29,233 nt of DNA from Alistipes sp. (GCA_020026375.1 JAHHQN010000027.1:1-29233), one strand, 5' to 3'; shown: positions 16,534 through 25,529, numbered from the stretch's first letter. A program made the numbers and translations. Notes: generated from the letters alone by a model not told the origin.

Positions 16534-17709
16534 TTATTTTACGATTCTGCCGCCGCTGCACTTGACCACAAATGCTTCGGGGAAGACCTTGCGGACCTCC
16601 TTCAGACGGCTTTGGGCCTCCGCGCGACTCGATGTCTCGTAGAGGCAGTACTTATATTTAAAACGTCCGTCAGACCTGTACTGACGCACTTTTCCCCTGT
16701 ATTTCTTGAACTCCGACGAACGCAGCGACACGGGCTTCACATGAGCCAGCACCTGCACCGCGTAGTTGACCTTTCCGCCTGCGGCCGGCTGTGCGCCACC
16801 GCCCTTGAGCTGTTCCGACTTGTGGCGGCCGAGCTGCTCCGAAGAGGCCGACGGGGTGTCGTTCTTTGTCGAGGGACGTGCCTCAACGGGCTGCGCGGCC
16901 GACGAAGCACTGCCGCTGCCGTGACCCCTCACACCGAGTACATAGTCCGAATAGTCGCGCACCGACTTGTAGAGCGAACGTGCAATTTCGGTCTGTCCCT
17001 TGTCCGACTTCATGTAGGCCGCCTCGGCGGAGTTGGAAAGGAAGCCGATTTCGGTCAGCACACCCGGCATGTCGGTGGCATACAGCACACGAAGCAGCTG
17101 ACGTTTCACACCGCGCGAATGACGGCCCGCCGCCACATAGTTCTTCTGTATGCAGCGCGCCATGGCCTCGCTGTACTCGCCGTAGGTGAATTGCAGATTC
17201 TGGATATAGGCTCTGACGATGGCGGCCGTCTTCTCGTCCGACATGTCAATCAGTTCGTCCTTGTTGTTCTCGAAGAGCGCCTCCTCGTTGTAGCGTTGTT
17301 CCTTGGGGGTCTCACCCATGATGAGGGTCTCCACACCGCGTGCCGCCGACGAGCGTGCCGCATTGACGTGTATCGAGATGAACAAATCACCCCCGGCACG
17401 GTTGGCTATCGAGGCGCGCGCCTGCAAGTCGTCGAACTTGGTGGGGCCCAATGCCTTGTCGGTCTTTCGCGTGTAGACCACCTTCACCCCCGGCATGCCC
17501 TGCTCAATCATCTGTCCCAGTTTGAGGGCCACCTTCAGCGTGAGGTATTTCTCGGTCACGCCGGCATAATGCGCACCGGCATCGACTCCGCCGTGACCGG
17601 CATCGATGACCACCACCTTCACACCATAGGCCGTATTGCCGCCCACGGCCACACCGACAAACGACACCGCCATGACAAGCGCAAGGATAAATATGGAGCG
17701 TATATACAT
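16534..17709 (-). CDS. N-acetylmuramoyl-L-alanine amidase (Amidase_3) with a C-terminal SPOR-like region
   Basis: This 391-residue exported zinc amidase cleaves the MurNAc-L-Ala bond of peptidoglycan during cell separation or remodelling. An N-terminal signal sequence (about 1-29) precedes the Amidase_3 domain. Zinc ligands are H39 (DAGHGG), E53 (VTEKYL) and H114 (SIHVNA), and the catalytic glutamate is E220 (LTEIGFLSN). A low-complexity Ser/Ala linker (about 245-310) leads to a C-terminal segment (about 313-391, starting NYAVQVLAHVKPV) that resembles a SPOR peptidoglycan-binding domain. It is the first gene of the amidase-mlaD-mutS2 unit and is divergent from lptD. A -7-like TAACTTTGC on the minus strand at 17825-17833 is its best promoter candidate. 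Confidence 0.92.
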   Translation of the reverse strand: MYIRSIFILALVMAVSFVGVAVGGNTAYGVKVVVIDAGHGGVDAGAHYAGVTEKYLTLKVALKLGQMIEQGMPGVKVVYTRKTDKALGPTKFDDLQARASIANRAGGDLFISIHVNAARSSAARGVETLIMGETPKEQRYNEEALFENNKDELIDMSDEKTAAIVRAYIQNLQFTYGEYSEAMARCIQKNYVAAGRHSRGVKRQLLRVLYATDMPGVLTEIGFLSNSAEAAYMKSDKGQTEIARSLYKSVRDYSDYVLGVRGHGSGSASSAAQPVEARPSTKNDTPSASSEQLGRHKSEQLKGGGAQPAAGGKVNYAVQVLAHVKPVSLRSSEFKKYRGKVRQYRSDGRFKYKYCLYETSSRAEAQSRLKEVRKVFPEAFVVKCSGGRIVK

Positions 17710-17752
17710 ATTTTTTTAACAGTTAAACGGGGCTCTATCTACAATTTTTCGT

Positions 17753-17761
17753 TATCTTTGT
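17753..17761 (+). promoter_or_regulatory. putative -7 element for lptD
   Basis: TATCTTTGT matches the Bacteroidota -7 consensus TAnnTTTG. It lies 57 bp upstream of the TTG at 17819. No TTTG box is found at 19-nt spacing. Confidence 0.5.
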
Positions 17762-17809
17762 CGGGTTAATTGCGGTTATACCAAGCGCTATCGCATTGAT
17801 TCAAGGCGT

Positions 17810-17829
17810 TTTGCCGACTTGTCGGCAAA
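17810..17829. repeat. 9-bp-stem hairpin over the lptD start region
   Basis: TTTGCCGAC and GTCGGCAAA form a perfect inverted repeat around a 2-nt centre (TT). The first candidate TTG start (17819) lies in the middle. It overlaps the expected start point of the minus-strand amidase promoter, so it could affect lptD translation or the amidase leader. Confidence 0.6.
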
Positions 17830-20707
17830 GTTACGGAAAAATTTTGGAATTTTGGCTAAAAACAGAGTAAAATATATCCTTTCGGCAGCCGTCGTCCTGC
17901 TGCTGGCCCAGACGATATTCGCGACATCGACATCGCGAGGCATGATTGCATCATTCGACACGGAGCAGTTCCGTCAGTCCGACTCCCTGTCGTCGGGCGA
18001 CGACACCGCCTCCCGTCCCGGCCCCTCGGAGCAGCTCCGCCGCAAACGCGAGGAAAATACCGCCGACCGCCGCGTGCGTCGCAAACGCCGCCGCGCACAA
18101 CGCGAAATGACACAGGAGCAGCGCGACTCGCTCTTCTCACAGAACATCGACTCTCTGATTGACCGCAAGGCCGACTCGCTCGACCATGCGGCCACACACC
18201 ACAACGACTCGGTGGCCCCCCGCAAGAAACGCCGCGAGGCCAAACCCTTCCTCGAGAACGCCATCTCGGGAAAGACCTCCGACTCGCTGGTCTTCGACGT
18301 GCAGAACAACATGGTCTACATCTACAATCAGGGCGATGTGACCTACCAGAACTCCAACCTCAAGGCCGACTACATGAGCATCGACATGAAGAGCAAGATG
18401 ATTCATGCCTACGGCAAGAGCGACTCGCTGAACGGCGAGCTGACGGTCACCAAGCCCGAATTCACCGAAGGCTCGGAGACCTACCAGATGGACACCATCT
18501 CCTATAACCTCGACACCAAGAAGGCCAAAATCAAGGGTGTGGCCACCCAGCAGGGCGAGGGTTGGCTCATCGGCGGAAGTGTGAAGAAGATGCCCGACAA
18601 CACCATCAACATCGCCGACGGAAAATACACCACCTGCGAGCATACCGACCACCCCCACTTCTACCTCCAGATGACCAAGGCAAAGGTCATTCCCGGCAAG
18701 AAGGTGGTCACCGGTCCGGCGTATCTGGTCATGGAGGACGTACCCATCTACTTCCTGGGTATCCCCGAGGGCTTCTTCCCCATCAACATGGGTCCCAAGT
18801 CGGGTCTGCTGATGCCCTCCTACGGCGAGGAGTACTCCAAGGGCTTCTTCCTGCGCGACATGGGCTACTACTTCACCATGGGCGACAAGGCCGACCTGGC
18901 CCTGCGCGGCGGATTCTACACCCTCGGTTCGTGGGAGGTGTCGGCCGCCTCGCGCTACATCAAGCGCTACAAGTACAGCGGCAGTTTCAACATCGACTAC
19001 TCCAACATCAAGACCGGCGAGAAGGGCGAACCCGACTACATGAAGCAGAGCAACTTCCGTGTGCAGTGGACCCACTCCCAGGACCCCAAGGCCAACCCCG
19101 GCTCACAGTTCTCCGCCTCGGTGAACTTCGCCACCAGCGGCTACAACCGCTACTCGGCCACCAATCTCGACGACATTCTCTCGACACAGACCAACTCTTC
19201 GATTTCCTACTCGAAGAACTGGGCCGGCACCCCCTTCTCGCTGTCGGCCAACATGGCACTGTCGCAGAACTCCCAGAACAAGACCATATCGATGACCCTG
19301 CCCAACATCGTGTTCAACGTGTCGCGCTTCTACCCCTTCAAACGCAAGGAGAAGCAGGGCAAGGACCGCTGGTACGAGAAAATCTCGATGCAGTACACCG
19401 GTAAGCTCACCAACTCGGTGACCACCACCGAGGACAAGTTCTTCTCGAAGGAGACGCTGGAGAACATGCGCAACGGCGTGGAACACAACATTCCCGTGTC
19501 GGCATCGTTCAACGTGCTGAAGTACATCAACCTCTCGCCCTCGTTCAACTACAACGAGAAGTGGTACTTCAAACGCACCACCTTCGACTGGAACCCCACC
19601 ATGAACCAGGTCGACACCACCACCCAGTACGGTTTCTACCGTCTCTACAACTATTCGGCCAGCGTGTCGGCCTCGACCACCCTCTACGGTATGTACGACT
19701 TCACCAAGAAGAACAAAAACCGTAAGATTCAGGCCATTCGCCACACCATCACCCCCACCGTCAGCTTCTCCTACACCCCCGACTTCGGCAACCTCAAGTA
19801 CGGCTACTACCGCCACTACCAGACCGACTCGCTGGGCCACTTCAACAAGTACTCGCCCTACTCGGTCAATGCCTTCGGCGTACCCTCGTCGGGTCAGTCC
19901 ATGTCGCTGAACTTCTCGCTGTCGCAGAACCTCGAGATGAAGGTGCTCTCGAAGAAGGACACCACGGGTGTGAAGAAAATCAAACTCATCGACGAGTTGC
20001 GCATCAGCGGCTCCTACAACTTCCTGGCCGACTCGATGGGTCTGTCGAACATCTCGGTGGGTTTCCGCACCACACTGTTCAACAACTTCGGCATCAACCT
20101 CTCGATGCAGCTCGACCCCTACCGCGTGTCGCCCGAGGGCAAGCGCTACAACAAGCTCTTCTTCCCGGGACGTGTGGTATCGACCGGCTGGTCGTTCGGC
20201 TACACCTTCCAGTCGCGTCAGGACCGCTCGCAACCGGCCGTCAACGACATCACGAGCATACCACCCGAGTATCAGAACCCCTACTACGACCCCTACGGGC
20301 GCATGGACCCCATACTCCGGCGACAATACATGGCTCAGGCCTACTATGACTTCTCGCTGCCGTGGAACTTCGGATTCAACTATGCGGTCAACTACTCGAT
20401 ATCCTATGTCAACAACGGCACCACGGGCTACCGCAAGAATGTGACCCAGACCCTGGGATTCAACGGCTCGCTGAACCTCACCCCCAAGATGGGTGTCTCG
20501 TTCCAGGGCGGTTTCGACCTCAAGACCCGCAAGATGACCACCTCGTCGATTGCCGTCACGCGCGACCTCCACTGCTGGCAGATGTCCTTCTCGTGGATAC
20601 CGTTCGGCTTCCACCGCAGCTGGAGTTTCAACATCGGAGTCAAGGCCGCCTCGCTCTCCGACCTCAAGTACGACAAGACACAGTCGATGTACGACAACAT
20701 GTATTAG
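17819..20707 (+). CDS. lptD: LPS-assembly protein LptD (OstA), Bacteroidota type
   Basis: This outer-membrane protein of about 962 residues inserts lipopolysaccharide into the outer leaflet. A signal-like segment (residues 14-36, VKYILSAAVVLLLAQTIFA) is followed by a basic stretch (72-96). An OstA/LptA-like jellyroll region follows (about 145-290, with LVFDVQNNMVYIYNQGDVTY). A long region rich in aromatic, alternating beta strands runs to the C-terminus and forms the barrel. No ATG fits the signal peptide: the first in-frame ATG (17942) lies inside the mature protein. The start is therefore a TTG, either 17819 or 17852. The second gives MAKNRVKYIL and a cleaner signal peptide. It is divergent from the amidase-mlaD-mutS2 unit and followed by a strong terminator. 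Confidence 0.88.
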   Translation: MSAKLRKNFGILAKNRVKYILSAAVVLLLAQTIFATSTSRGMIASFDTEQFRQSDSLSSGDDTASRPGPSEQLRRKREENTADRRVRRKRRRAQREMTQEQRDSLFSQNIDSLIDRKADSLDHAATHHNDSVAPRKKRREAKPFLENAISGKTSDSLVFDVQNNMVYIYNQGDVTYQNSNLKADYMSIDMKSKMIHAYGKSDSLNGELTVTKPEFTEGSETYQMDTISYNLDTKKAKIKGVATQQGEGWLIGGSVKKMPDNTINIADGKYTTCEHTDHPHFYLQMTKAKVIPGKKVVTGPAYLVMEDVPIYFLGIPEGFFPINMGPKSGLLMPSYGEEYSKGFFLRDMGYYFTMGDKADLALRGGFYTLGSWEVSAASRYIKRYKYSGSFNIDYSNIKTGEKGEPDYMKQSNFRVQWTHSQDPKANPGSQFSASVNFATSGYNRYSATNLDDILSTQTNSSISYSKNWAGTPFSLSANMALSQNSQNKTISMTLPNIVFNVSRFYPFKRKEKQGKDRWYEKISMQYTGKLTNSVTTTEDKFFSKETLENMRNGVEHNIPVSASFNVLKYINLSPSFNYNEKWYFKRTTFDWNPTMNQVDTTTQYGFYRLYNYSASVSASTTLYGMYDFTKKNKNRKIQAIRHTITPTVSFSYTPDFGNLKYGYYRHYQTDSLGHFNKYSPYSVNAFGVPSSGQSMSLNFSLSQNLEMKVLSKKDTTGVKKIKLIDELRISGSYNFLADSMGLSNISVGFRTTLFNNFGINLSMQLDPYRVSPEGKRYNKLFFPGRVVSTGWSFGYTFQSRQDRSQPAVNDITSIPPEYQNPYYDPYGRMDPILRRQYMAQAYYDFSLPWNFGFNYAVNYSISYVNNGTTGYRKNVTQTLGFNGSLNLTPKMGVSFQGGFDLKTRKMTTSSIAVTRDLHCWQMSFSWIPFGFHRSWSFNIGVKAASLSDLKYDKTQSMYDNMY
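17825..17833 (-). promoter_or_regulatory. putative -7 element for the amidase-mlaD-mutS2 unit
   Basis: On the minus strand this reads TAACTTTGC, a full match to TAnnTTTGC. The implied leader to the amidase ATG is about 110 nt. It lies within the 5' end of lptD if the first TTG is used, so the two divergent units would overlap. No -33 TTTG is seen. Confidence 0.45.
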
Positions 20708-20728
20708 CCGTACCTGCGTCACCCTACA

Positions 20729-20773
20729 ACCCCTGCATCGTCGACCGACCCGATGCAGGGGTATGTTTTTTTT
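20729..20773 (+). terminator. intrinsic terminator after lptD
   Basis: A perfect 12-bp stem (ACCCCTGCATCG with CGATGCAGGGGT) encloses a 10-nt loop and is followed by ATG and eight T residues. It begins 21 bp after the lptD stop codon. Confidence 0.92.
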
Positions 20774-20827
20774 GCGGCACCCCCCGATTTTTAGCGGCCG
20801 ATTGCCCTCTGTAACCGTATTATTTTG

Positions 20828-20836
20828 TACTTTTGT
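20828..20836 (+). promoter_or_regulatory. -7 element of the DPP IV gene
   Basis: TACTTTTGT matches TAnnTTTG. Transcription would start near 20843, which makes the upstream ATG at 20842 unusable and supports the ATG at 20869. Confidence 0.6.
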
Positions 20837-20868
20837 AGGTAATGACGTGCTTATCAACACCCAAATAT

Positions 20869-22992
20869 ATGAAACATTTACTCCTTACATTCATCGGATT
20901 GGCCATGGCATTCGATTCCCCGGCACAGGACAAGGTGCTGACCATGGAGGACGCCGTACTGGGCAGACACCTCTATCCCCAAAACAAGAACCTCATCTGG
21001 CGCGGTGCACAGAACACCGTCACCTACACCGAGGACAAGAGCCTCTATGAGGTCGACCCCTCGCAGGAGACACCCCGCGAGGTGATGAGCCTCGACAAGC
21101 TGAACACCCTGCTCGGGGCTTCGCTCGAGGAGTGGCCTTCCTACTCGTGGCACGACGCCCACACCCTGCTCGTGCAGCATGAGGGCAAACTCGTGACCCT
21201 CGATCTCGACGAACAGCGTCTTCTCCACACACGCACATTCAGAGACGACGCGGCCAACTTCGCGATGAACCGCGAGAAGAGTCTGATGGCCTACACCGTG
21301 GGCAACAACCTCCACTACGCCGACCTCAACAACAACGACTTCGCCATCACCCGTGACGAGGACACCAATTTTGTCAGCGGCCAGACCGTGAGCCGCAACG
21401 AGTTCGGCATCGACCGCGGCATCTTCTGGGCCCCCGACGGCAAACGCGTGGCCTTCTACCGCAAGGACGAGAGCCAGGTGGGTACCTTCCCCCTGCTCGA
21501 CATCAACACCCGCACGGGTTCGCTGCGCGAAATCAAATACCCGATGGCCGGCATGAAGTCCGAGCAGGTGAGCCTCGGTGTCTACGACATCGCCTCGCAG
21601 CAGACCGTCTTCATGGAGGTCGACGACTTCGGCCGCGAGCAGTATCTGACCAACATCGCCTGGTCGCCCGCTTCGGACTACATCTACATTCAGGTGCTTG
21701 ACCGCGCACAGAAGCACATGCACCTCAACAAGTACGACGCCCGCACCGGCAAGTTCGTCAAGACCCTTCTCAAGGAGGAGAACGACAAGTATTTCGAGCC
21801 GCAGACCCCCATCGTCTTCCTCAAGAACGACCCCACGCGCTTCATCTACCGCAGCAACAACATCGACGGCTACTACAGCCTCTATCTGGTCAATGAGGCC
21901 GACGGACGAATCCTCAAGCGTCTGACTCCCACCCCGGCCGATGTGGCCTATGCAGGTCAGGACGACCGCTCGGTCTACTACACCTCGGCCGAGGTCAGCC
22001 CCGTGGAGAACCACCTCTTCAAGGTCGACATCAAGTCGGGCAAGAAGACCCGTCTGACCTTCGACGAGGGCTGGCACAACATCACGCTGAGCGACGACGC
22101 ACAGTATTTCCTCGACAATTACAGCAGTGTGGAGGTGCCGCGCGTCATCAACCTCGTGCGCAACGACGGCAAAATCATGAAGGAGATGTTCCGCGCCGAG
22201 AACCCCACCGCCGACTACAACTACGGTAAAATCACCCTCGGCACGGTGAAGAGCGCCGACGGCAACTACGACAACTACTACCGTCTGATTCAGCCCATGA
22301 ACTTCGACCCCCAGAAGAAGTATCCCACCATCGTCTATGTCTACGGCGGCCCCCACTCCCAGCTGGTGAAGAACACCTGGCAGGCCGAGCTGCGCCGCTG
22401 GGAGATGTATATGGCACAGCAGGGCTATGTGGTCTTCGTGATGGACAACCGAGGCACACTCAACCGCGGACAGGCCTTCGAGCAGGCCATTCACCGTCAG
22501 TGCGGACAGGCCGAGATGGCCGACCAGATGGAGGGTGTCAAGTTCCTCCGCTCGCTGCCCTATGTCGACGCGGAGCGCATCGGTGTCCACGGCTGGTCGT
22601 ACGGCGGTTTCATGACCATCTCGCTGATTACCAACCACCCCGACGTGTTCAAGGTAGCCGTGGCAGGCGGTCCGGTCATCGACTGGAAGTGGTATGAGGT
22701 GATGTACGGCGAGCGTTACATGGACTCCCCCCACACCAACGCCGAGGGCTACGAGAAGGTGAGCCTTATCCACAAGGCCAAGGACCTGAAGGGCAAGCTG
22801 CTCATCTGCCAGGGTGCCATCGACAACACCGTGGTGTGGGAACACAGCCTGTCGTTCATTCGCGAGTGCATCAAGAACAATGTGCAGGTCGACTACTTCC
22901 CCTATCCCTGCGCCGAGCACAACGTCTTCGGACGCGACCGCATTCACCTGATGCAGAAGGTGACCGACTATTTCGAGGATTACCTCCGATAG
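20869..22992 (+). CDS. dipeptidyl peptidase IV, S9 family serine peptidase
   Basis: This exported prolyl peptidase of 707 residues removes X-Pro dipeptides from peptide N-termini, serving peptide nutrition in the periplasm. A signal peptide (MKHLLLTFIGLAMAFDSPAQ) is followed by the DPP IV beta-propeller domain (to about 460). The alpha/beta hydrolase domain carries the triad S577 (GWSYGG), D652 (GAIDNT) and H684 (CAEHNVFG). I chose the ATG at 20869, not the one nine codons upstream (20842), because it gives a normal signal peptide and lies downstream of the predicted transcription start. The gene appears monocistronic, with a promoter in front and a shared terminator behind, and is convergent with the nucleoside permease gene. 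Confidence 0.94.
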   Translation: MKHLLLTFIGLAMAFDSPAQDKVLTMEDAVLGRHLYPQNKNLIWRGAQNTVTYTEDKSLYEVDPSQETPREVMSLDKLNTLLGASLEEWPSYSWHDAHTLLVQHEGKLVTLDLDEQRLLHTRTFRDDAANFAMNREKSLMAYTVGNNLHYADLNNNDFAITRDEDTNFVSGQTVSRNEFGIDRGIFWAPDGKRVAFYRKDESQVGTFPLLDINTRTGSLREIKYPMAGMKSEQVSLGVYDIASQQTVFMEVDDFGREQYLTNIAWSPASDYIYIQVLDRAQKHMHLNKYDARTGKFVKTLLKEENDKYFEPQTPIVFLKNDPTRFIYRSNNIDGYYSLYLVNEADGRILKRLTPTPADVAYAGQDDRSVYYTSAEVSPVENHLFKVDIKSGKKTRLTFDEGWHNITLSDDAQYFLDNYSSVEVPRVINLVRNDGKIMKEMFRAENPTADYNYGKITLGTVKSADGNYDNYYRLIQPMNFDPQKKYPTIVYVYGGPHSQLVKNTWQAELRRWEMYMAQQGYVVFVMDNRGTLNRGQAFEQAIHRQCGQAEMADQMEGVKFLRSLPYVDAERIGVHGWSYGGFMTISLITNHPDVFKVAVAGGPVIDWKWYEVMYGERYMDSPHTNAEGYEKVSLIHKAKDLKGKLLICQGAIDNTVVWEHSLSFIRECIKNNVQVDYFPYPCAEHNVFGRDRIHLMQKVTDYFEDYLR

Positions 22993-23010
22993 AACGTCAC
23001 GCACAGACAC

Positions 23011-23046
23011 AAAAAAAGGCCGACCCTCGAAAGGGTCGGTCTTTTT
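23011..23046. terminator. bidirectional terminator between the DPP IV and permease genes
   Basis: AGGCCGACCCT and AGGGTCGGTCT pair over 11 bp with one wobble and a 4-nt loop (CGAA). The stem is flanked by A7 on the left and T5 on the right, which suits both convergent genes. Confidence 0.92.
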
Positions 23047-23065
23047 ATTTGTATCCGGCTACGGA

Positions 23066-24295
23066 TTATGCCTCCTGCGGATTGTGCTTGTACTTGAAGA
23101 CCAGCGCGAAGGCGATACCCACCACCATGGCGTAGCCTGCAAAGATGAACCACGAATTGGGCCACTGGAAGGCATCGACAATGGCACCTGCGGCATACGA
23201 GCCGAAGAAGGCACCAAAACCGTTGGTCATAATCATGAACACACCCTGTGCCGACGAGCGGATTTCGCTGCCGGTCTCCTTCTCCACATAGAGCGAACCC
23301 GAGATATTGAAGAAGTCGAAGGCCACACCGTAGACCAGCATCGAGAGAATGAGGAAGACGGCACCCGACGCAGGATTGCCGATACCGAAGAATCCGAAGC
23401 GCAGCACCCATGCAAACATCGAGATGAGCATCACCACCTTGATGCCGTAGCGGTGGAGGAAGAAGGGAATAAGCAGGATACAGAGTGTTTCGGACATCTG
23501 CGAGAGCGACATGAGGATAATCGAGTGCTTGACAATCAGCGAATCGGCATATTCGGGCATCTCGCCGAAGCTCTGAATGTAGCCGTTACCGAAGGCGTTG
23601 GTGATTTGCAGGGCGGCACCCAGCAGCATCGAGAAGATGAAGAACACGGCCATCTTGCGCTGCTTGAAGAGGGCGAAGGCACGCAGACCGAGGGTGTCGA
23701 CCCACGACTTCGAAGCCACATTGCGGCTCACGGGGCAGGTGGGCAGCGTGAAGGAGTAGACACCCAGCACCACAGCCAGAATGGCCGACACATAGAGCTG
23801 CATCTCGGTGAGCTTGACCTGCACACCGTTGAAGTGCACCAGGTCGACGAACCACATGGCGGCAATGAAGCCCACGGTACCCCACACACGAATGGGCGGG
23901 AAGTGCTTCACGGCATCGAGCTTGGCCACATCGAGGGCATTATAGGCCACGGCGTTGCTCAGCGCGATGGTGGGCATGTAGAACATTACGGCCAGCAGCA
24001 TGCAGGTGTAGAGGGCCGCATAGGTGGTGAACTGTGCCGCGATAATCATCAACACGGCACTGATGATGTGGCAGATACCCATCAGACGGTTGGCAGGCAC
24101 CCAACGGTCGGCGATGATACCCATCACGGCAGGCATGAACAGCGAAGCGATACCCATCGTGGCGAAGAAGCTGCCGATTTGCAGACCCGTAAACTCCAGT
24201 CCGCCGCCCAGATAGGCTCCGAGCGAAATCAGCCACGCACCCCAGACTGCATACTGGAGGAAGTTCATCAATATCAGGCGGAATTTTATTCCCAT
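23066..24295 (-). CDS. nupG: nucleoside:H+ symporter, MFS family (NupG-like)
   Basis: This 409-residue inner-membrane transporter has about twelve hydrophobic helices. The N-terminus (MGIKFRLILMNFLQYAVWGAW) and the GIIADRWVPANRLMGICH loop between helices 2 and 3 are characteristic of the NupG/XapB nucleoside permeases, which import nucleosides with protons. It is a stand-alone gene, convergent with DPP IV and ending at the shared terminator. A -7-like TATATTTGT (24354-24362, minus strand) lies about 60 bp upstream. No nucleoside hydrolase or phosphorylase gene is adjacent, so the exact substrate is not supported by context. Confidence 0.9.
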   Translation of the reverse strand: MGIKFRLILMNFLQYAVWGAWLISLGAYLGGGLEFTGLQIGSFFATMGIASLFMPAVMGIIADRWVPANRLMGICHIISAVLMIIAAQFTTYAALYTCMLLAVMFYMPTIALSNAVAYNALDVAKLDAVKHFPPIRVWGTVGFIAAMWFVDLVHFNGVQVKLTEMQLYVSAILAVVLGVYSFTLPTCPVSRNVASKSWVDTLGLRAFALFKQRKMAVFFIFSMLLGAALQITNAFGNGYIQSFGEMPEYADSLIVKHSIILMSLSQMSETLCILLIPFFLHRYGIKVVMLISMFAWVLRFGFFGIGNPASGAVFLILSMLVYGVAFDFFNISGSLYVEKETGSEIRSSAQGVFMIMTNGFGAFFGSYAAGAIVDAFQWPNSWFIFAGYAMVVGIAFALVFKYKHNPQEA

Positions 24296-24353
24296 AACTT
24301 TTTGTGTTTAAATATGTTAATAGTTTAAAATAATTTTTCGCAAAAGCGGGATA

Positions 24354-24362
24354 ACAAATATA
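24354..24362 (-). promoter_or_regulatory. putative -7 element for the nucleoside permease gene
   Basis: On the minus strand TATATTTGT matches TAnnTTTG and lies 58 bp upstream of the ATG. A TTTG box at 19-nt spacing is absent. Confidence 0.5.
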
Positions 24363-24498
24363 AAAAAAATCTGTGAAATAACCTAAAAATCACAAAAATC
24401 GGATTAACCAACTTAACCACAATATCATGAACATGCCCCATCGAACTGCCCGAAAACGAATATTCAGCCCGATGCAATGCGACTATCACGATTTTTTT

Positions 24499-24510
24499 TG
24501 TAAATTTACA
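24499..24510. promoter_or_regulatory. 12-bp palindrome overlapping a -7-like element before the deiminase gene
   Basis: TGTAAATTTACA is a perfect palindrome. It contains TAAATTTAC (24501-24509), a one-mismatch -7 element for the gene starting at 24557. It could be a promoter, an operator or both. The rest of the 24296-24556 gap is AT-rich with no other feature seen. Confidence 0.4.
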
Positions 24511-24556
24511 GAGTCGAGCAACTTTCCTCGGTATATTACCTCAAACAACAACACCC

Positions 24557-25474
24557 ATGCAACCGCAAGAAAGATTAACGAAAGTTTTGGAAGATGCCTC
24601 CACAGCATCTCATACACCCCTTCCACTCCACAACCATGTTTTTGTCTCCGACACACTTCTCAAAGACTATCCCAACATCTACAACGAGCTGACCAAGATA
24701 CTGACCCGACACAATATCAGCCATGGTACTCTTGACCATACAGCCGACTATTGGTGCAGAGATTATATGCCCGTACAGGTCAACACCAACGAATTTGTAC
24801 AGTTCTACTACCATCCCGACTATCTGGAGGGACAACGACATTACGAGACCCCGACCGAGGTAAGTCTCCGTCTGGCAGAACGACTCACAGGAGCGCACAT
24901 TCGTCAATCATCACTCATAGCCGACGGAGGCAACTTCACATTCGCTACCCTCAGAGAAGGAGACAAAATCACCCCCGTAGCTATCATGACCGACAAAATA
25001 TTCTTCGAAAACAGACATCTGACACATGATGAAATCACCGTTCAACTCCAAGACCTGTTTCCGCACCAAAGATTCCTCTTCCTGCCATGGGACAATAACG
25101 ACGAGAAAGACCCCTGCGGCCACACTGACGGCATAGTGCATCCCATCGGAGAGAACCGACTGCTGGTCAACCTGCGCATCTACCCCGAACCCATCGCCAG
25201 CAAGATGCGCAAGATTTTGGAGTCATGCTTCGAATTAGTGGATTTGGAACTCAGCTACTACTCTATTAACAGTTGGGCCTACATCAACATAATTCACACC
25301 CGCGACGTAATTATCGTACCCGGTTTGGAACTCAAGACCGACAAAGAGGCTCTCCAACAAATAAGCCGGCTCTTCCCCCAATACGAGGGACGCATCTACC
25401 AGATTCCGATGAGATGGATTATTTCCAAATACGGCGGCGCATTGAATTGTCTTTCATGGAGTTTCACCAAATAA
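24557..25474 (+). CDS. agmatine deiminase / peptidylarginine deiminase family protein
   Basis: This 305-residue member of the guanidine-modifying superfamily probably hydrolyses agmatine or a related guanidino compound to a ureido product plus ammonia. The active-site parts are complete: WCRDYMP (R68, D69), DGGN (123-126), GHTDG with H189 and D191, and the nucleophilic cysteine C298 in GGALNCLSW near the C-terminus. It is shorter than typical agmatine deiminases (about 340-380 residues). No N-carbamoylputrescine amidohydrolase (aguB) gene is adjacent, so the pathway cannot be confirmed. GC is distinctly lower than its neighbours: sampled 60-base lines give about 42-45%, against about 67% for a line in the DPP IV gene. 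That suggests later acquisition or weak codon selection. It is directly followed by the duplicated tRNA-Gln region. Confidence 0.87.
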   Translation: MQPQERLTKVLEDASTASHTPLPLHNHVFVSDTLLKDYPNIYNELTKILTRHNISHGTLDHTADYWCRDYMPVQVNTNEFVQFYYHPDYLEGQRHYETPTEVSLRLAERLTGAHIRQSSLIADGGNFTFATLREGDKITPVAIMTDKIFFENRHLTHDEITVQLQDLFPHQRFLFLPWDNNDEKDPCGHTDGIVHPIGENRLLVNLRIYPEPIASKMRKILESCFELVDLELSYYSINSWAYINIIHTRDVIIVPGLELKTDKEALQQISRLFPQYEGRIYQIPMRWIISKYGGALNCLSWSFTK

Positions 25475-25529
25475 GAGGAGTCGGTGGTCTGTGACGGTGC
25501 AAAATATTAATATTTTTTTTGTAAAATTC

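Noticed and set aside
20878..23010. A 710-residue open frame on the minus strand
   Set aside because: It is the exact antisense of DPP IV, whose signal peptide and catalytic triad are intact.
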